Position numbers and translations under genes: made by a program | Assembly (NCBI GenBank): GCA_965200765.1 | Contig: OZ241380.1 | Location: 682,001-746,000 of the forward strand | DNA length: 64,000 bases | Source: G965200765 sp965200765 | GTDB lineage: Bacteria; Pseudomonadota; Gammaproteobacteria; Arenicellales; JAJDZL01 | Direction: 5' to 3' | In this document: piece by piece, positions 44,401 through 53,534 of the stretch | How the letters are laid out: the number at the start of each line of letters is the position of its first letter | Numbering within the stretch: the first letter of the stretch is position 1 | Notes under the pieces: model-generated | What the model was told of the DNA's origin: nothing | What the model saw: only the letters and a program-made list of their open reading frames with translations | The model's database searches: none

Positions 44401-45679
44401 GATATTAGAATTTGGTTTGAAGTATTTAACCCACTGATTTCAATTGCTTATCAAGCAGTTAAAATTTTCCAGGTTTTCTCTATTTTACATTTTACCAGAT
44501 TCGTGCTTGCAAGCCTTGGGTAGTGACCTCAGAAAGAATTACGCAATCTATGCTTCATTGGTTATTTTAAATTATTCTCACATAGATTTGTTAGCCAAAA
44601 GTCCGGAAGAATCCATACAAGAGCGTTTATCGAAGAATTGAACAGGGGTTCATATTCGCATGGTGCCAATTCACTCCTGAATGTTCTCTGTGATGACCAT
44701 CGGTACGGTGGGCAATGTGTACCGCTGGACAAGGTTGGTAAGTCCATGACGTCTCGGTGTTCACAGTGACTGGTAGCCTCAGACACTATAAAAAACGAGT
44801 TCACGGACAAATTTAACTGCAAGTATTCTGCTCGTCTGTATACGAAGCGACAAGTGAAAGTTTAGTTTGACTATTTTTACAAATCCTTAAAAAATATTTT
44901 ACTATAAAAATATATTAATTGGAACCAAATAAGAATAAAATTTATTATTAATCATTGATAATACCAATTTTGTTTTTGAAAAAACGAGAATCACAAAGGT
45001 TTTCAAAGATGTGTCTAAAAACTAAATTTTAAAAATATGAACAAAAACAATCAAAACTATTTGAATTACGAGGCACACTGTCGGTTCAAGAGAGTATCTG
45101 CTTGTGACAAGTCTGGTTGTCTATGTTAAATGAGATTTTAATGATTTATGAGTTGTGAAAAAATCAATTCCCCAAGAGGCGGAAAACAGTCAAAATCAAG
45201 CATCAAATTGAGGTCTTTCGAGACATGAATGACCACTATCAAAGTCTAGTTGGTGATCCAAAAAATATCGTTGAACGGGTTACTGATTTTCTTCAAATTG
45301 TTGAATCGGTATCCAGTTGATATACATGTATCTCCAGCAGGCGAGATTGATGCAACACGCTGTCTGTACACAAACACTGACATCGCAGAATTCAGCTAGT
45401 CCATTGTCAGTTCTGGGGCAGGCAGTTCCGTGAATCGGAGTAAGTTATCGCATTTCTGCCATTGCAGTATTTGAAAGCACCAATTCTGTCATTCAGTTAG
45501 ATGAACAAGAATGCAACTGATTGAAAACGGCGTACCAAAAAAACCGAGATTTTTCTTGAAATCAAACCAATTCTGTATTATGGTAGTGTGCTACAAGGAA
45601 GTGAAACTGGCATTGCAATCATGAACAGTGGTTGAATGCGGTTTGATTCTGAATTTTCGGTATTCCATGACGGGTGGAA
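44401..45679. other. AT-rich coding-poor region between ccoI and the cbb3 operon
   Basis: About 1.28 kb with no convincing gene. The left end should hold the ccoI promoter. The middle (about 44860-45060) is extremely AT-rich. The right part holds protein-like fragments in shifting frames (see 45225-45399). Short open frames here (44444-44641 plus, 44562-44822 minus) have no recognised family. It may be an eroded gene or an old insertion. Confidence 0.5.
45225..45399 (+). pseudogene. Possible decayed gene fragment
   Basis: ATG 45225 opens a 31-residue frame (MNDHYQSLVGDPKNIVERVT...) ending in TGA at 45318. Just before that stop the protein-like reading shifts frame (45316-45396: VDIHVSPAGEIDATRCLYTN) and ends in TAG. 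A further fragment (KPILYYGSVLQGSETGIAI) lies near 45565-45625. The pattern suggests frameshift decay of one gene, which I cannot name. Confidence 0.3.
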
Positions 45680-46285
45680 ATGCTTTTTAGACGGATCATT
45701 GGATTATTCACTAGTCCGCAGCAGGAGTGGACCCGCATCCGCGACGAAAAAGCGAGTGCGCAACTGGTTCTGTGGGGCTATGTCGCCATACTGGGGTTGG
45801 TCCCTCCGGTATGCGCGTACTTTGGAACCACGCAGACCGGATGGACGGTTGGGTTTGCTGACCCGATCAGATTGACTGCATCAAGTGCGCTTCCAATTTC
45901 GTTCTTTTACTATGTCGCAATTCTGCTGACTGTCGTGCTAGTCGGCAAAACAGTCCAATGGATGGCACAGACGTACGGTGTGTCTGATCCGGAGTTTTCA
46001 GCCTGCATTGCAGTTGCTGCCTACCCGGCTACACCGCTTTTGCTGGTTGGAGTCGTGCAGTTATTCCCGATTCTGTGGGTAAATTACCTGATTGGACTGC
46101 CGGCTTTGGTCTATTCGATTTATTTGCTATATTCCGGAATACCGGTTGTCATGGAAATTCCGGCCGAACGCGGATTTTTGTTTGCCAGTGCTATTCTCGC
46201 GGTGAGCCTGGTAACGCTAGTCGGACTGCTGGTTGCCACGGTGATTTTGTGGGGCTTGGGAGTTCATCCGGAATTTACATTTTGA
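45680..46285 (+). CDS. Yip1-family membrane protein
   Basis: 201 residues with five or so hydrophobic helices. The N-terminal MLFRRIIGLFTSPQQEWTRIRDE is the usual start of bacterial Yip1/DUF1282 proteins, and AAYPATPLLLVGVVQLFPILWVNYLIGLPALVYSIYLLYSGIPVVM is the conserved core. Function is unknown. It precedes ccoN by only 19 bases, so it is probably the first gene of the cbb3 operon and may help oxidase assembly or stability. ATG 45680 is preferred to GTG 45674. Confidence 0.82.
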   Translation: MLFRRIIGLFTSPQQEWTRIRDEKASAQLVLWGYVAILGLVPPVCAYFGTTQTGWTVGFADPIRLTASSALPISFFYYVAILLTVVLVGKTVQWMAQTYGVSDPEFSACIAVAAYPATPLLLVGVVQLFPILWVNYLIGLPALVYSIYLLYSGIPVVMEIPAERGFLFASAILAVSLVTLVGLLVATVILWGLGVHPEFTF

Positions 46286-46304
46286 ACAAGGAAGTTAACC
46301 AGAC

Positions 46305-47720
46305 ATGAATGATAAGCAATCTACCTACAATTACAGGGTTGTGCGCCAGTTTGCGATCATGACGGTCGTGTGGGGTGTCGTCGGCATGCTGGTCGGAGTG
46401 TTAATTGCCGCTCAGCTGGTGTGGCCAGTCTTGAATTTCGATATTGCCTGGTTGACTTACGGTCGCTTGCGACCGCTACATACCAACGCTGTGATTTTCG
46501 CTTTCGGTGGTAGTGCGCTGTTTGCCACATCCTACTACGTTGTGCAAAGAACCTGCCATGTACGTCTGTTCAGTGACACGCTTGCAGCAATCACTTTCTG
46601 GGGTTGGCAACTGGTGATTGTTTCGGCCGCATTGACACTTCCCTTGGGAATCACCACCACCAAAGAATATGCCGAGTTGGAATGGCCAATTGACCTGCTG
46701 ATTACATTAGTCTGGGTGACTTATGCTGTCGTGTTTTTTTGCACCATAATGAAACGTCGTATTCGACACATTTATGTCGCCAACTGGTTTTTCGGTGCAT
46801 TCATCATTGCAGTTGCAATGTTGCATGTGGTCAACAGCGCAGCATTACCAGTAACTCTGACCAAGTCTTATTCCGTCTATGCAGGCGTTCAGGATGCTAT
46901 GGTTCAATGGTGGTATGGACACAATGCAGTCGGTTTTTTCCTGACGGCCGGATTTTTGGGGATCATGTATTACTTCGTACCGAAGCAAGCGAACCGGCCG
47001 GTGTACTCCTATCGACTTTCGGTGGTTCATTTTTGGGCATTGACCTTCACCTACATTTGGGCTGGTCCGCACCACTTGCATTACACTGCACTGCCAGACT
47101 GGGCTCAATCGCTCGGCATGATTTTCTCCTTGATATTGCTCGCGCCTTCGTGGGGTGGCATGATCAACGGTATTATGACATTGTCGGGTGCTTGGAACAA
47201 ACTGCGAACCGATCCAATTCTGAAATTTCTGATTGTTTCAATTTCATTCTACGGGATGGCAACCTTTGAGGGGCCAATGATGTCAATCAAGACGGTTAAT
47301 GCGCTTTCGCACTATACCGACTGGACCATTGGACATGTACATGCAGGCGCATTGGGTTGGGTCGCACTGATTTCAATTGGTGCCATGTACTACTTGATAC
47401 CCAAATTGTACAACTGCGAGTTGTTCAGCATTAAACTGGCAGAGGCTCATTTTTGGGTTTCCTGTATCGGGATACTTCTCTACACAACCTCGATGTGGGT
47501 ATCTGGCATCATGCAGGGACTCATGTGGCGAGCTGTCAATTCCGATGGCACCCTGACTTACAGTTTCGTTGAAAGCGTACAGGCAATGCATCCGTTCTAT
47601 ATCATTCGAATGCTGGGCGGCGCTATTTTTCTGTTCGGTATGCTGATGATGGCGTACAACCTGTTTAAAACGATACGGTCCGGTAGTCCGGCTGTAGCAC
47701 CAATTCCGGAAACTGCCTGA
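46305..47720 (+). CDS. ccoN: cbb3-type cytochrome c oxidase subunit I (CcoN)
   Basis: 471 residues with twelve membrane helices. Histidines for haem b and haem b3/CuB are in RPLHTNAVIFAFGG, QWWYGHNAVGFFLTAGFLG, WAGPHHLHYTALPDW and WTIGHVHAGALGW. It is the catalytic, proton-pumping subunit of a high oxygen affinity oxidase, suited to microaerobic respiration of electrons from Sox. ATG 46305, after the Yip1 gene; ccoO follows by 14 bases. Confidence 0.97.
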   Translation: MNDKQSTYNYRVVRQFAIMTVVWGVVGMLVGVLIAAQLVWPVLNFDIAWLTYGRLRPLHTNAVIFAFGGSALFATSYYVVQRTCHVRLFSDTLAAITFWGWQLVIVSAALTLPLGITTTKEYAELEWPIDLLITLVWVTYAVVFFCTIMKRRIRHIYVANWFFGAFIIAVAMLHVVNSAALPVTLTKSYSVYAGVQDAMVQWWYGHNAVGFFLTAGFLGIMYYFVPKQANRPVYSYRLSVVHFWALTFTYIWAGPHHLHYTALPDWAQSLGMIFSLILLAPSWGGMINGIMTLSGAWNKLRTDPILKFLIVSISFYGMATFEGPMMSIKTVNALSHYTDWTIGHVHAGALGWVALISIGAMYYLIPKLYNCELFSIKLAEAHFWVSCIGILLYTTSMWVSGIMQGLMWRAVNSDGTLTYSFVESVQAMHPFYIIRMLGGAIFLFGMLMMAYNLFKTIRSGSPAVAPIPETA

Positions 47721-47734
47721 GAACGAGTTGCATT

Positions 47735-48340
47735 ATGTTTGCCTCTGCCAACAAGAACATAGGCCTGTTGATCATTTTGATTTTATTGACCGCGAGCGTC
47801 GGCGGCATTGTCCAGATCGTTCCGTTGTTTTTTCAAAAATCTTTGACTGAGCCGGTAGAGGGTCTTAAGCCGCACAGTGCGATCGAGCTGGCAGGGCGGG
47901 AAGTGTACTTGCGCGAACAATGCATGTCGTGCCATTCGCAGATGATTCGTCCTCTACGTGCAGAAACCGAACGTTACGGACATTATTCGGTAGCGGGCGA
48001 GTCGGTGTATGAACGCCCCTTTCAGTGGGGGTCGAAGAGAACCGGCCCGGATTTGGCGAGGGTCGGAAAACGGTACAGCGACGACTGGCACCGCCTTCAT
48101 TTGATCGACCCGCGCGCGGTAGTGCCGGAATCGATTATGCCCGGCTATCCGTGGCTGGAAGAGCGTATGGTCAATGCCGAGCTGATTCAAAAATACATGC
48201 GCGCATTGAAGACGCTTGGACATCCGTACACGGATGAGCAGATCGCGTCCGCGGTCAAAGATCTGGAAAACAAGACCGAAATGGATGCGATGATTGCTTA
48301 TTTGCAAAGTTTGGGCACCTTGCTCACCGCGCGGAGATAG
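47735..48340 (+). CDS. ccoO: cbb3-type cytochrome c oxidase subunit II (CcoO)
   Basis: 201 residues. An N-terminal anchor (GLLIILILLTASVGGIVQIVPLFF) and one haem c at C63-H67 (CMSCHSQMIRPLRAETERYG), the CcoO signature. It passes electrons to CcoN. The distal methionine is in PESIMPGYPWL. Confidence 0.97.
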   Translation: MFASANKNIGLLIILILLTASVGGIVQIVPLFFQKSLTEPVEGLKPHSAIELAGREVYLREQCMSCHSQMIRPLRAETERYGHYSVAGESVYERPFQWGSKRTGPDLARVGKRYSDDWHRLHLIDPRAVVPESIMPGYPWLEERMVNAELIQKYMRALKTLGHPYTDEQIASAVKDLENKTEMDAMIAYLQSLGTLLTARR

Positions 48341-48344
48341 TGCA

Positions 48345-48482
48345 ATGGTTTGGATTCACATAGCCTGGACAATTCTTTTGCTTGTTGCTTTTGTAGCAGT
48401 AGTCGTTTGGGCCTGGAGTCGACGTCGAAAAGAAAGTTTTGAAGAAGCCGCGAACATACCACTAAAGGAAGACGACCACTGA
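48345..48482 (+). CDS. ccoQ: cbb3-type oxidase subunit CcoQ
   Basis: 45 residues from ATG 48345: one helix (WTILLLVAFVAVVVWAW) then RRRKESFEEAANIPL, the CcoQ/FixQ pattern. It stabilises the complex. The longer open frame begins inside ccoO and is not the start. It ends directly before ccoP. Confidence 0.9.
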   Translation: MVWIHIAWTILLLVAFVAVVVWAWSRRRKESFEEAANIPLKEDDH

Positions 48483-48483
48483 C

Positions 48484-49380
48484 ATGGGTGACTTTACCAG
48501 CTCGTTTTGGAGCATTTTCATTGCTGTAGTGACCATCGCCAGTTTGATTGGTACTGGCTGGTTGGCCTTGGCGAACATGGCGAAATCCACGTCCGCTGGA
48601 GAAACAACAGGGCACGTTTGGGATGAAGACCTCATTGAATATGACAATCCGTTGCCGCGCTGGTGGTTGTATATGTTTTTCATCACACTGGCTTTCGGCA
48701 CGGTTTACGTCGTTCTGTATCCGGGGCTGGGTTCATTTCAAGGCGCTTTCAACTGGAGTCAGATCAGTCAGTATGAACAGGAAATGGCGGATGCGCAAGA
48801 AAGATACGGAGATTTGTTTGACCGATACGCACAAGCGGATGTTGAGGAACTGGCCAAGGATGAAGTTGCGATGAAGTCGGCCGCAAGATTATTTTCCCAG
48901 ACATGTGCATTGTGTCATGGATCCGATGCAAGAGGTGCTCCCGGTATCCCGAATTTGGTGGACAATGACTGGATTTATGGCGATTCACCTGGCAAGATTC
49001 TGGCAACAATACAAAATGGCAGAACGGGCATCATGCCCGGTTGGGAGCCCGTGCTAGGCGGTCCGGAAGGTGTAAGAGATGTAGTTGAATATGTACTGAC
49101 ACTCAGTGGGCAGAGCGGGGACAGCGAGCGTGTAGCAAGAGGTGAAGCACAGTACAGAACGGTTTGCGTCGCGTGCCACAATCTGGACGGGTCGGGAAAT
49201 CAGGCTCTGGGTGGCATGAACCTGACCGACGATATCTGGGTACACGGCAATTCCGTGGAACAGTTGACCAGAATTATCGGGCAAGGCGTGCAAAATCAAA
49301 TGCCGGCGCATCTGGAATTGCTTGGCGAAGCGAAAACAAGATTGCTGGCTGGTTACGTGGTCAAGTTATCCGGCAATTGA
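48484..49380 (+). CDS. ccoP: cbb3-type cytochrome c oxidase subunit III (CcoP)
   Basis: 298 residues. Two N-terminal helices (about 8-32 and 60-80) with the linker HVWDEDLIEYDNPLPRWW typical of CcoP, then two cytochrome c domains with CALCH at 141-145 and CVACH at 228-232. It accepts electrons from soluble cytochromes. It ends the structural ccoNOQP genes. Confidence 0.97.
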   Translation: MGDFTSSFWSIFIAVVTIASLIGTGWLALANMAKSTSAGETTGHVWDEDLIEYDNPLPRWWLYMFFITLAFGTVYVVLYPGLGSFQGAFNWSQISQYEQEMADAQERYGDLFDRYAQADVEELAKDEVAMKSAARLFSQTCALCHGSDARGAPGIPNLVDNDWIYGDSPGKILATIQNGRTGIMPGWEPVLGGPEGVRDVVEYVLTLSGQSGDSERVARGEAQYRTVCVACHNLDGSGNQALGGMNLTDDIWVHGNSVEQLTRIIGQGVQNQMPAHLELLGEAKTRLLAGYVVKLSGN

Positions 49381-49477
49381 CCCGTCTCTGCGTCTCGACA
49401 GCACAAATTCTGTTTGGTTGCAAGCAACGAACTGTACCGAAAGTTCGATGCTGATTACTTCAACTTAGCATCTTCCG

Positions 49478-50842
49478 ATGGCAGATCTGCAACAGGAGCT
49501 CTATGAAAAGCGCGAGAAAATCTATCCGCGCGAAGTGCATGGTACATTTGCTGTTTTGCGATGGTCGGGTATTGCCGGTTTGCTGGGGCTTTACTTCCTT
49601 ATTCCCTGGATTCCGTGGGATGGACATCAATCTGTTTTGTTTGATCTGCCGGCGCGAAAATTTTATGTGTTTTCACTGATATTTTGGCCCCAGGATTTTA
49701 TCTTTCTCACTGCGTTGCTGGTGATTCTGGGACTTGCCTTGTTTTTGTTTACGGCACTCGCTGGACGACTGTGGTGCGGCTATTCTTGCCCGCAAACCGT
49801 TTGGACAGAAGTATTTCTTTGGGTAGAGAGAAGAATCGAAGGGAATCGATCGCAGCAAATGAAACTTGACAAAGCTCCGATGTCCGCGCGAAAAGCCGGA
49901 TTGAAATTGATGAAGCATTTGATTTGGGTTTCGATTTCGTTCTGGACGGCAATTACATTTGTGGGGTACTTTACGCCGGTTCGCGAACTTGTTGTCGGTT
50001 TGCCGGACTTTGATTTGAGTCCTTGGGCCGCTTTCTGGATTTTATTTTTCACGGTTATGACCTATATGAATGCCGGCTGGATACGAGAGCAGGTTTGCTT
50101 GTACATGTGTCCGTATGCCCGATTTCAGAGTGCGATGTTCGACAAGGATACGCTTGTCATTTCCTATGATCCGGAGAGAGGAGAGCCGCGGGGTTCGAGG
50201 CGAAGGCAGGCAGACCCGCGCAAACTTGGGCTTGGCGATTGCATTGACTGTGAAATGTGCGTGCAGGTGTGTCCCACCGGAATTGATATTCGCAAAGGAT
50301 TACAGTACGAATGCATTGGGTGTGCCGCTTGTATTGATGCCTGCGATGACATCATGACAAAAATGCAATACCCGAAAGGCCTGATTCGATACACCACAGA
50401 AAATAGCCTGAATCAAGTGCGTACAAAAGTGCTTCGGCCGCGTGTGATCATCTACTCTTTGGTTCTGGGCGCATTGATTGCCGCAACTTTCTATACCATC
50501 GCTACTCGTACCTTGCTTGATGTAGATGTAATTCGGGATCGAAACGTTCTCTTTCGACAGGTTGATCAGGAACATGTCGACAATGTTTATATTTTGAGAA
50601 TTCTGAACAAGGACAATCAGGAGCATGCCTATACAATTGACGTTGCCGGATTGGAAGATGCCAATCTGCTGGGTAATGAAAGTGCAGTGATTGTGCCTTC
50701 CGGCGCAGTTGTCGATGTGCCGGTTACAGTACGCGCACGCATTACAGGTGCTTCAGGAAGTCAGGAAATGGACTTCATCATTCAGGCGATTGATGAACCG
50801 GATGTACGAATTCAGGAGAAAGCTCGCTTTGTATTGCCGTAG
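49478..50842 (+). CDS. ccoG: cbb3 oxidase accessory iron-sulfur protein CcoG
   Basis: 454 residues. Membrane helices, a CGYSCPQTVWTEVFLWVE block, and two 4Fe-4S motifs in CIDCEMCVQVCPTGIDIRK and CIGCAACIDACDDIM, then an Ig-like C-terminal domain. CcoG/FixG/RdxA is thought to reduce copper during cbb3 assembly. It lies 97 bases after ccoP and 12 before ccoH. Confidence 0.95.
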   Translation: MADLQQELYEKREKIYPREVHGTFAVLRWSGIAGLLGLYFLIPWIPWDGHQSVLFDLPARKFYVFSLIFWPQDFIFLTALLVILGLALFLFTALAGRLWCGYSCPQTVWTEVFLWVERRIEGNRSQQMKLDKAPMSARKAGLKLMKHLIWVSISFWTAITFVGYFTPVRELVVGLPDFDLSPWAAFWILFFTVMTYMNAGWIREQVCLYMCPYARFQSAMFDKDTLVISYDPERGEPRGSRRRQADPRKLGLGDCIDCEMCVQVCPTGIDIRKGLQYECIGCAACIDACDDIMTKMQYPKGLIRYTTENSLNQVRTKVLRPRVIIYSLVLGALIAATFYTIATRTLLDVDVIRDRNVLFRQVDQEHVDNVYILRILNKDNQEHAYTIDVAGLEDANLLGNESAVIVPSGAVVDVPVTVRARITGASGSQEMDFIIQAIDEPDVRIQEKARFVLP

Positions 50843-50854
50843 CGATGAACCGAG

Positions 50855-51361
50855 ATGGCCATGAACAACGAAACTGATTTACCGTGGTACCGCGTTGGTG
50901 TGGTATGGATTGTCATTGGAATACCGGTTGTTTCCATTGTGGTGACGTTGTCAATTGTCTGGATTTCCATTATTACCTTTGATGGACTGGTTGTCGACGA
51001 TTACTACAAGAGAGGGCTGGAGGTCAATCGGGATCTGGCACGCGACCGTCGTTCCCATGCTGCGCAACTGGTTGGCACTCTGTTGATTCAGGAGCAAGAG
51101 TTGCAGCTACAGCTCGAATCTCAGTCTGAATTGACATGGCCCAATCAACTTGAAGTAGGGTTTTATCACCCGACGGTGAGCGGCAAGGATGTAGTCGTCG
51201 CACTTCAAAAGGTTAGCGAATCAACTTATCGGGGCCAATTGGTTGAATTGCCGCAAGGTCGCTGGAATATTCAAACCGGAACCGAAGAATGGCGACTTGA
51301 GGCTGGAATTTTTTATCCGCAATTCAATCAGGTGCAGCTCCTTCCTGTACCCAAGAGATGA
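50855..51361 (+). CDS. ccoH: FixH/CcoH family cbb3 assembly protein
   Basis: 168 residues. One N-terminal helix (GVVWIVIGIPVVSIVVTLSIVWISII) followed by VDDYYKRGLEVNRDLARDR, the FixH signature, then a small beta domain. CcoH is needed for stable cbb3 complexes. ATG 50855; its stop overlaps the next start (ATGA). Confidence 0.92.
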   Translation: MAMNNETDLPWYRVGVVWIVIGIPVVSIVVTLSIVWISIITFDGLVVDDYYKRGLEVNRDLARDRRSHAAQLVGTLLIQEQELQLQLESQSELTWPNQLEVGFYHPTVSGKDVVVALQKVSESTYRGQLVELPQGRWNIQTGTEEWRLEAGIFYPQFNQVQLLPVPKR

Positions 51362-52053
51362 TTGGTTCCGAATTCAGTTTGGTAGCCGCGTTTCTGGCGG
51401 GTTTGATTGGTTCTGTGCATTGCATTGGAATGTGCGGTGGAATTGTTGGAATATTGACCGCTGCACAAAGCAAAGTCAGTAGCAATGCTTACATTCACTG
51501 GGTTCTGTACCATTGTGGCAGAATATTCAGCTACTCGATTGCCGGATTTATCGCCGGATTGGCAGGGGGACAGGTTTACGACTTGTTTCCGCCAGACAGA
51601 GCCAGTGAGCTCGGTGCAATGATTTCCGGTGCGTTCATCATATTGCTTGGAATTCATGCGGCGGGCTGGTGGCGTGGACTTGAAATACTTGGCGGGGCCT
51701 TATGGAAGAAAGTTTCTCCTGTTCTTCTGCGAGTCATACCGCCGCGTGCATGGAAGCACTCGCTACTGGCCGGAATGGTTTGGGGCTGGTTGCCATGCGG
51801 GCTGGTTTATTCGACCTTGGTATTGACCGTAGCATCCGGATCCGGCTATGGCGGAATGTTGATCATGCTAGCGTTTGGTGCAGGCACTCTCCCGATGCTA
51901 GTGGGCATGACCATCGTTTCCGACAGGTTGTCAAATTTTCAGGCAAATTCTATAGTACGCGGCGCATTCGGTGCAGTCCTTTGCGGACTTGGCACGTTGA
52001 TTTTCCTTGGTTTGTTGCCGTTGCACCCAATGGGAAATCATCATATGAGCTGA
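51358..52053 (+). CDS. Sulfite exporter TauE/SafE-like (CcoI-associated) membrane protein
   Basis: 231 residues, about six helices, with the heavy-metal-site-like start LVAAFLAGLIGSVHCIGMCGGIVGIL and the second-half PCGLVYSTLVLTVASGSGYGGMLIMLAFG. This UreH-like branch of TauE/SafE regularly follows ccoGH and the CcoI ATPase, suggesting a role in metal supply for cbb3 oxidase. It overlaps ccoH by 4 bases and ends the operon. Confidence 0.87.
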   Translation: MIGSEFSLVAAFLAGLIGSVHCIGMCGGIVGILTAAQSKVSSNAYIHWVLYHCGRIFSYSIAGFIAGLAGGQVYDLFPPDRASELGAMISGAFIILLGIHAAGWWRGLEILGGALWKKVSPVLLRVIPPRAWKHSLLAGMVWGWLPCGLVYSTLVLTVASGSGYGGMLIMLAFGAGTLPMLVGMTIVSDRLSNFQANSIVRGAFGAVLCGLGTLIFLGLLPLHPMGNHHMS

Positions 52054-52127
52054 AGGCAGGGAAATCTGGAATTTTCGCTTATGCCGATGCTTGGTCATTC
52101 GACATTCAGGGTTGATTTTGCTATACA

Positions 52128-52153
52128 TGACCATCTGCTGGTCAAGTGTTTTT
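52128..52153 (+). terminator. Weak terminator candidate after the cbb3 operon
   Basis: Stem TGACCA/TGGTCA with a 5-base loop, then AGTG and five T. Short and GC-poor, so only a weak candidate. The rest of 52054-52474 is AT-rich with no gene that I can support. Confidence 0.3.
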
Positions 52154-52474
52154 CGCCTTGGTCACGCAAAAATCGCTGTCAGTCCCGAAGCTAAATTCGT
52201 AGCAACCCGGATTGCATTTGTAAACATGTCATTCGTACTAAATCAATCACTTATGAACGGCAATTTACAGATTGTTTCTATTGTGATGTCTAACAAAACC
52301 ATTCATAAGTATTTGAATATAAACGATTATCACTTAGGTTTGAAAAATTTGTTAAATTCTGCATGGAAATATTCATTCAAGGACTGATTGAGTTCAAAAA
52401 TATTATTCACAAAGTTATTAACAGGCAGAATTTTTGTATCTTTCAGTCATTTCGCCCACTTCTTGGGTTGCAAG

Positions 52475-52551
52475 TGGCGCCCCGAAGACGATTCGAACGT
52501 CTGACCTGCCGCTTAGGAGGCGGCTGCTCTGTCCTGCTGAGCTATCGGGGC
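52475..52551 (-). tRNA. tRNA-Arg (CCT)
   Basis: Minus-strand cloverleaf: acceptor GCCCCGA/TCGGGGC, anticodon stem GCCGC/GCGGC with loop CTCCTAA giving CCT (reads AGG), T-arm ACGTTCGAATCGT, G discriminator and encoded CCA. It stands alone. Confidence 0.96.
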
Positions 52552-52689
52552 ACAGTTTTTGCAGTATTTTGTATTCAGATGGGCTTTCAAATTCAGTTTG
52601 ATTGTATCAATTTCACTCTGACTGGATGTACAAGAATGACTGTTTCCTGAATCCGTCATCTTCTCTTTCAGAATCTTCCCGTGGACAGG

Positions 52690-53130
52690 TCAGTGATCAG
52701 ATTCAACCAGATTGGATTCCATTTCAGATTTCAGGTGGTCGGGTAACGGTTCTGAACTTCTTGTCGTCAAGTTGAAAAATGCGCTGGTTTTTTCCGAGGT
52801 CGCTGCCAGTGTATCGTTCTCTGCATCGTACATTTCATGCAACGCAGTGAAGGATTTCCCGCCCACGCGTATTACGCCGGACCGAATCACGACGAGACTG
52901 CCGACTGGAAGCTCAGCCATGTATTGCAGAATGTCCTTCACATCAGCAAATCCGAGATTTTCGGATTTCAGATAACCTGGAGTAAATCCAAACAAAGCGA
53001 CGTGATGCCAGAATGCTGCATCAAACATGCCAACATAGTGCATCACTGTCATATGGTTCTGGTGGTCGCAGTGCCACGGATACACGACGCCGCGAAAGGT
53101 TTCAACAAAATTATTCTGATTTGTGTTCAT
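52690..53130 (-). CDS. Acyl-CoA thioesterase, 4-hydroxybenzoyl-CoA thioesterase-like
   Basis: 146 residues of the hotdog fold. The catalytic region reads YPWHCDHQNHMTVMHYVGMFDAA, matching the D-x3-H motif and central helix of YbgC/4HBT thioesterases, and LPVGSLVVIRSGVIRVGGKSF is the second strand set. It would hydrolyse a medium or small acyl-CoA; it lies near the acyl-CoA mutase genes but on a separate unit. Confidence 0.85.
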   Translation of the reverse strand: MNTNQNNFVETFRGVVYPWHCDHQNHMTVMHYVGMFDAAFWHHVALFGFTPGYLKSENLGFADVKDILQYMAELPVGSLVVIRSGVIRVGGKSFTALHEMYDAENDTLAATSEKTSAFFNLTTRSSEPLPDHLKSEMESNLVESDH

Positions 53131-53201
53131 TGCGGAAGTTCCATTTGCTTACTGAAAGTCATTTACAATTAGAATATCAGTTTTCATCACAGAGTGGAAT
53201 A

Positions 53202-53486
53202 ATGGGATTGTTGGACTTGTTCAAAAAATCGGGTAGTTCTCGCGCGGAAGCAGTTGCCCGACAGGTCGAATATGAAGGCTACACCATACGGCCGGAGCCG
53301 AGTAAGCAACAGAACGGATTTGTCACTGCCGGTTATATTTGCAAGCAGACTGAAGACGGTGAACAATTGGAGCAGTACTTCATACGGGCCGATACTCATG
53401 CGGACTACGATTCCGCGTCGGACCACGCGATATTCAAAGGCAAGCAAATCATTAACGAATTTGGCGACAAGTTGTTCACGAAGTAG
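53202..53486 (+). CDS. HlyU-family protein
   Basis: 94 residues. MGLLDLFKK start, then EYEGYTIRPEPSKQQNGFVTAGYICKQ and FIRADTHADYDSASDHAIFKGKQIINEFGD, which is the HlyU (PF10115) pattern seen in alpha- and gammaproteobacteria. Members are annotated as transcriptional activators of haemolysin by name only; function is uncertain. ATG 53202 chosen because homologues start MG-LLF; longer frame upstream is not coding. It is convergent with the meaB gene. Confidence 0.78.
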   Translation: MGLLDLFKKSGSSRAEAVARQVEYEGYTIRPEPSKQQNGFVTAGYICKQTEDGEQLEQYFIRADTHADYDSASDHAIFKGKQIINEFGDKLFTK

Positions 53487-53534
53487 GGTAGCCAGCACAG
53501 CGTGCCAAGTGCTTGCTTCGTCACGACAACATTT

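Noticed and set aside
44438..44451. FNR-like half site (TTGAT) upstream of ccoI
   Set aside because: Only one half matches TTGATNNNNATCAA; the other half does not. Another TTGAT half site at 45317 fails in the same way.
44562..44822. Minus-strand 86-codon frame in the cbb3 gap, looked at as a transposase remnant
   Set aside because: No recognisable transposase motif and no inverted repeat ends.
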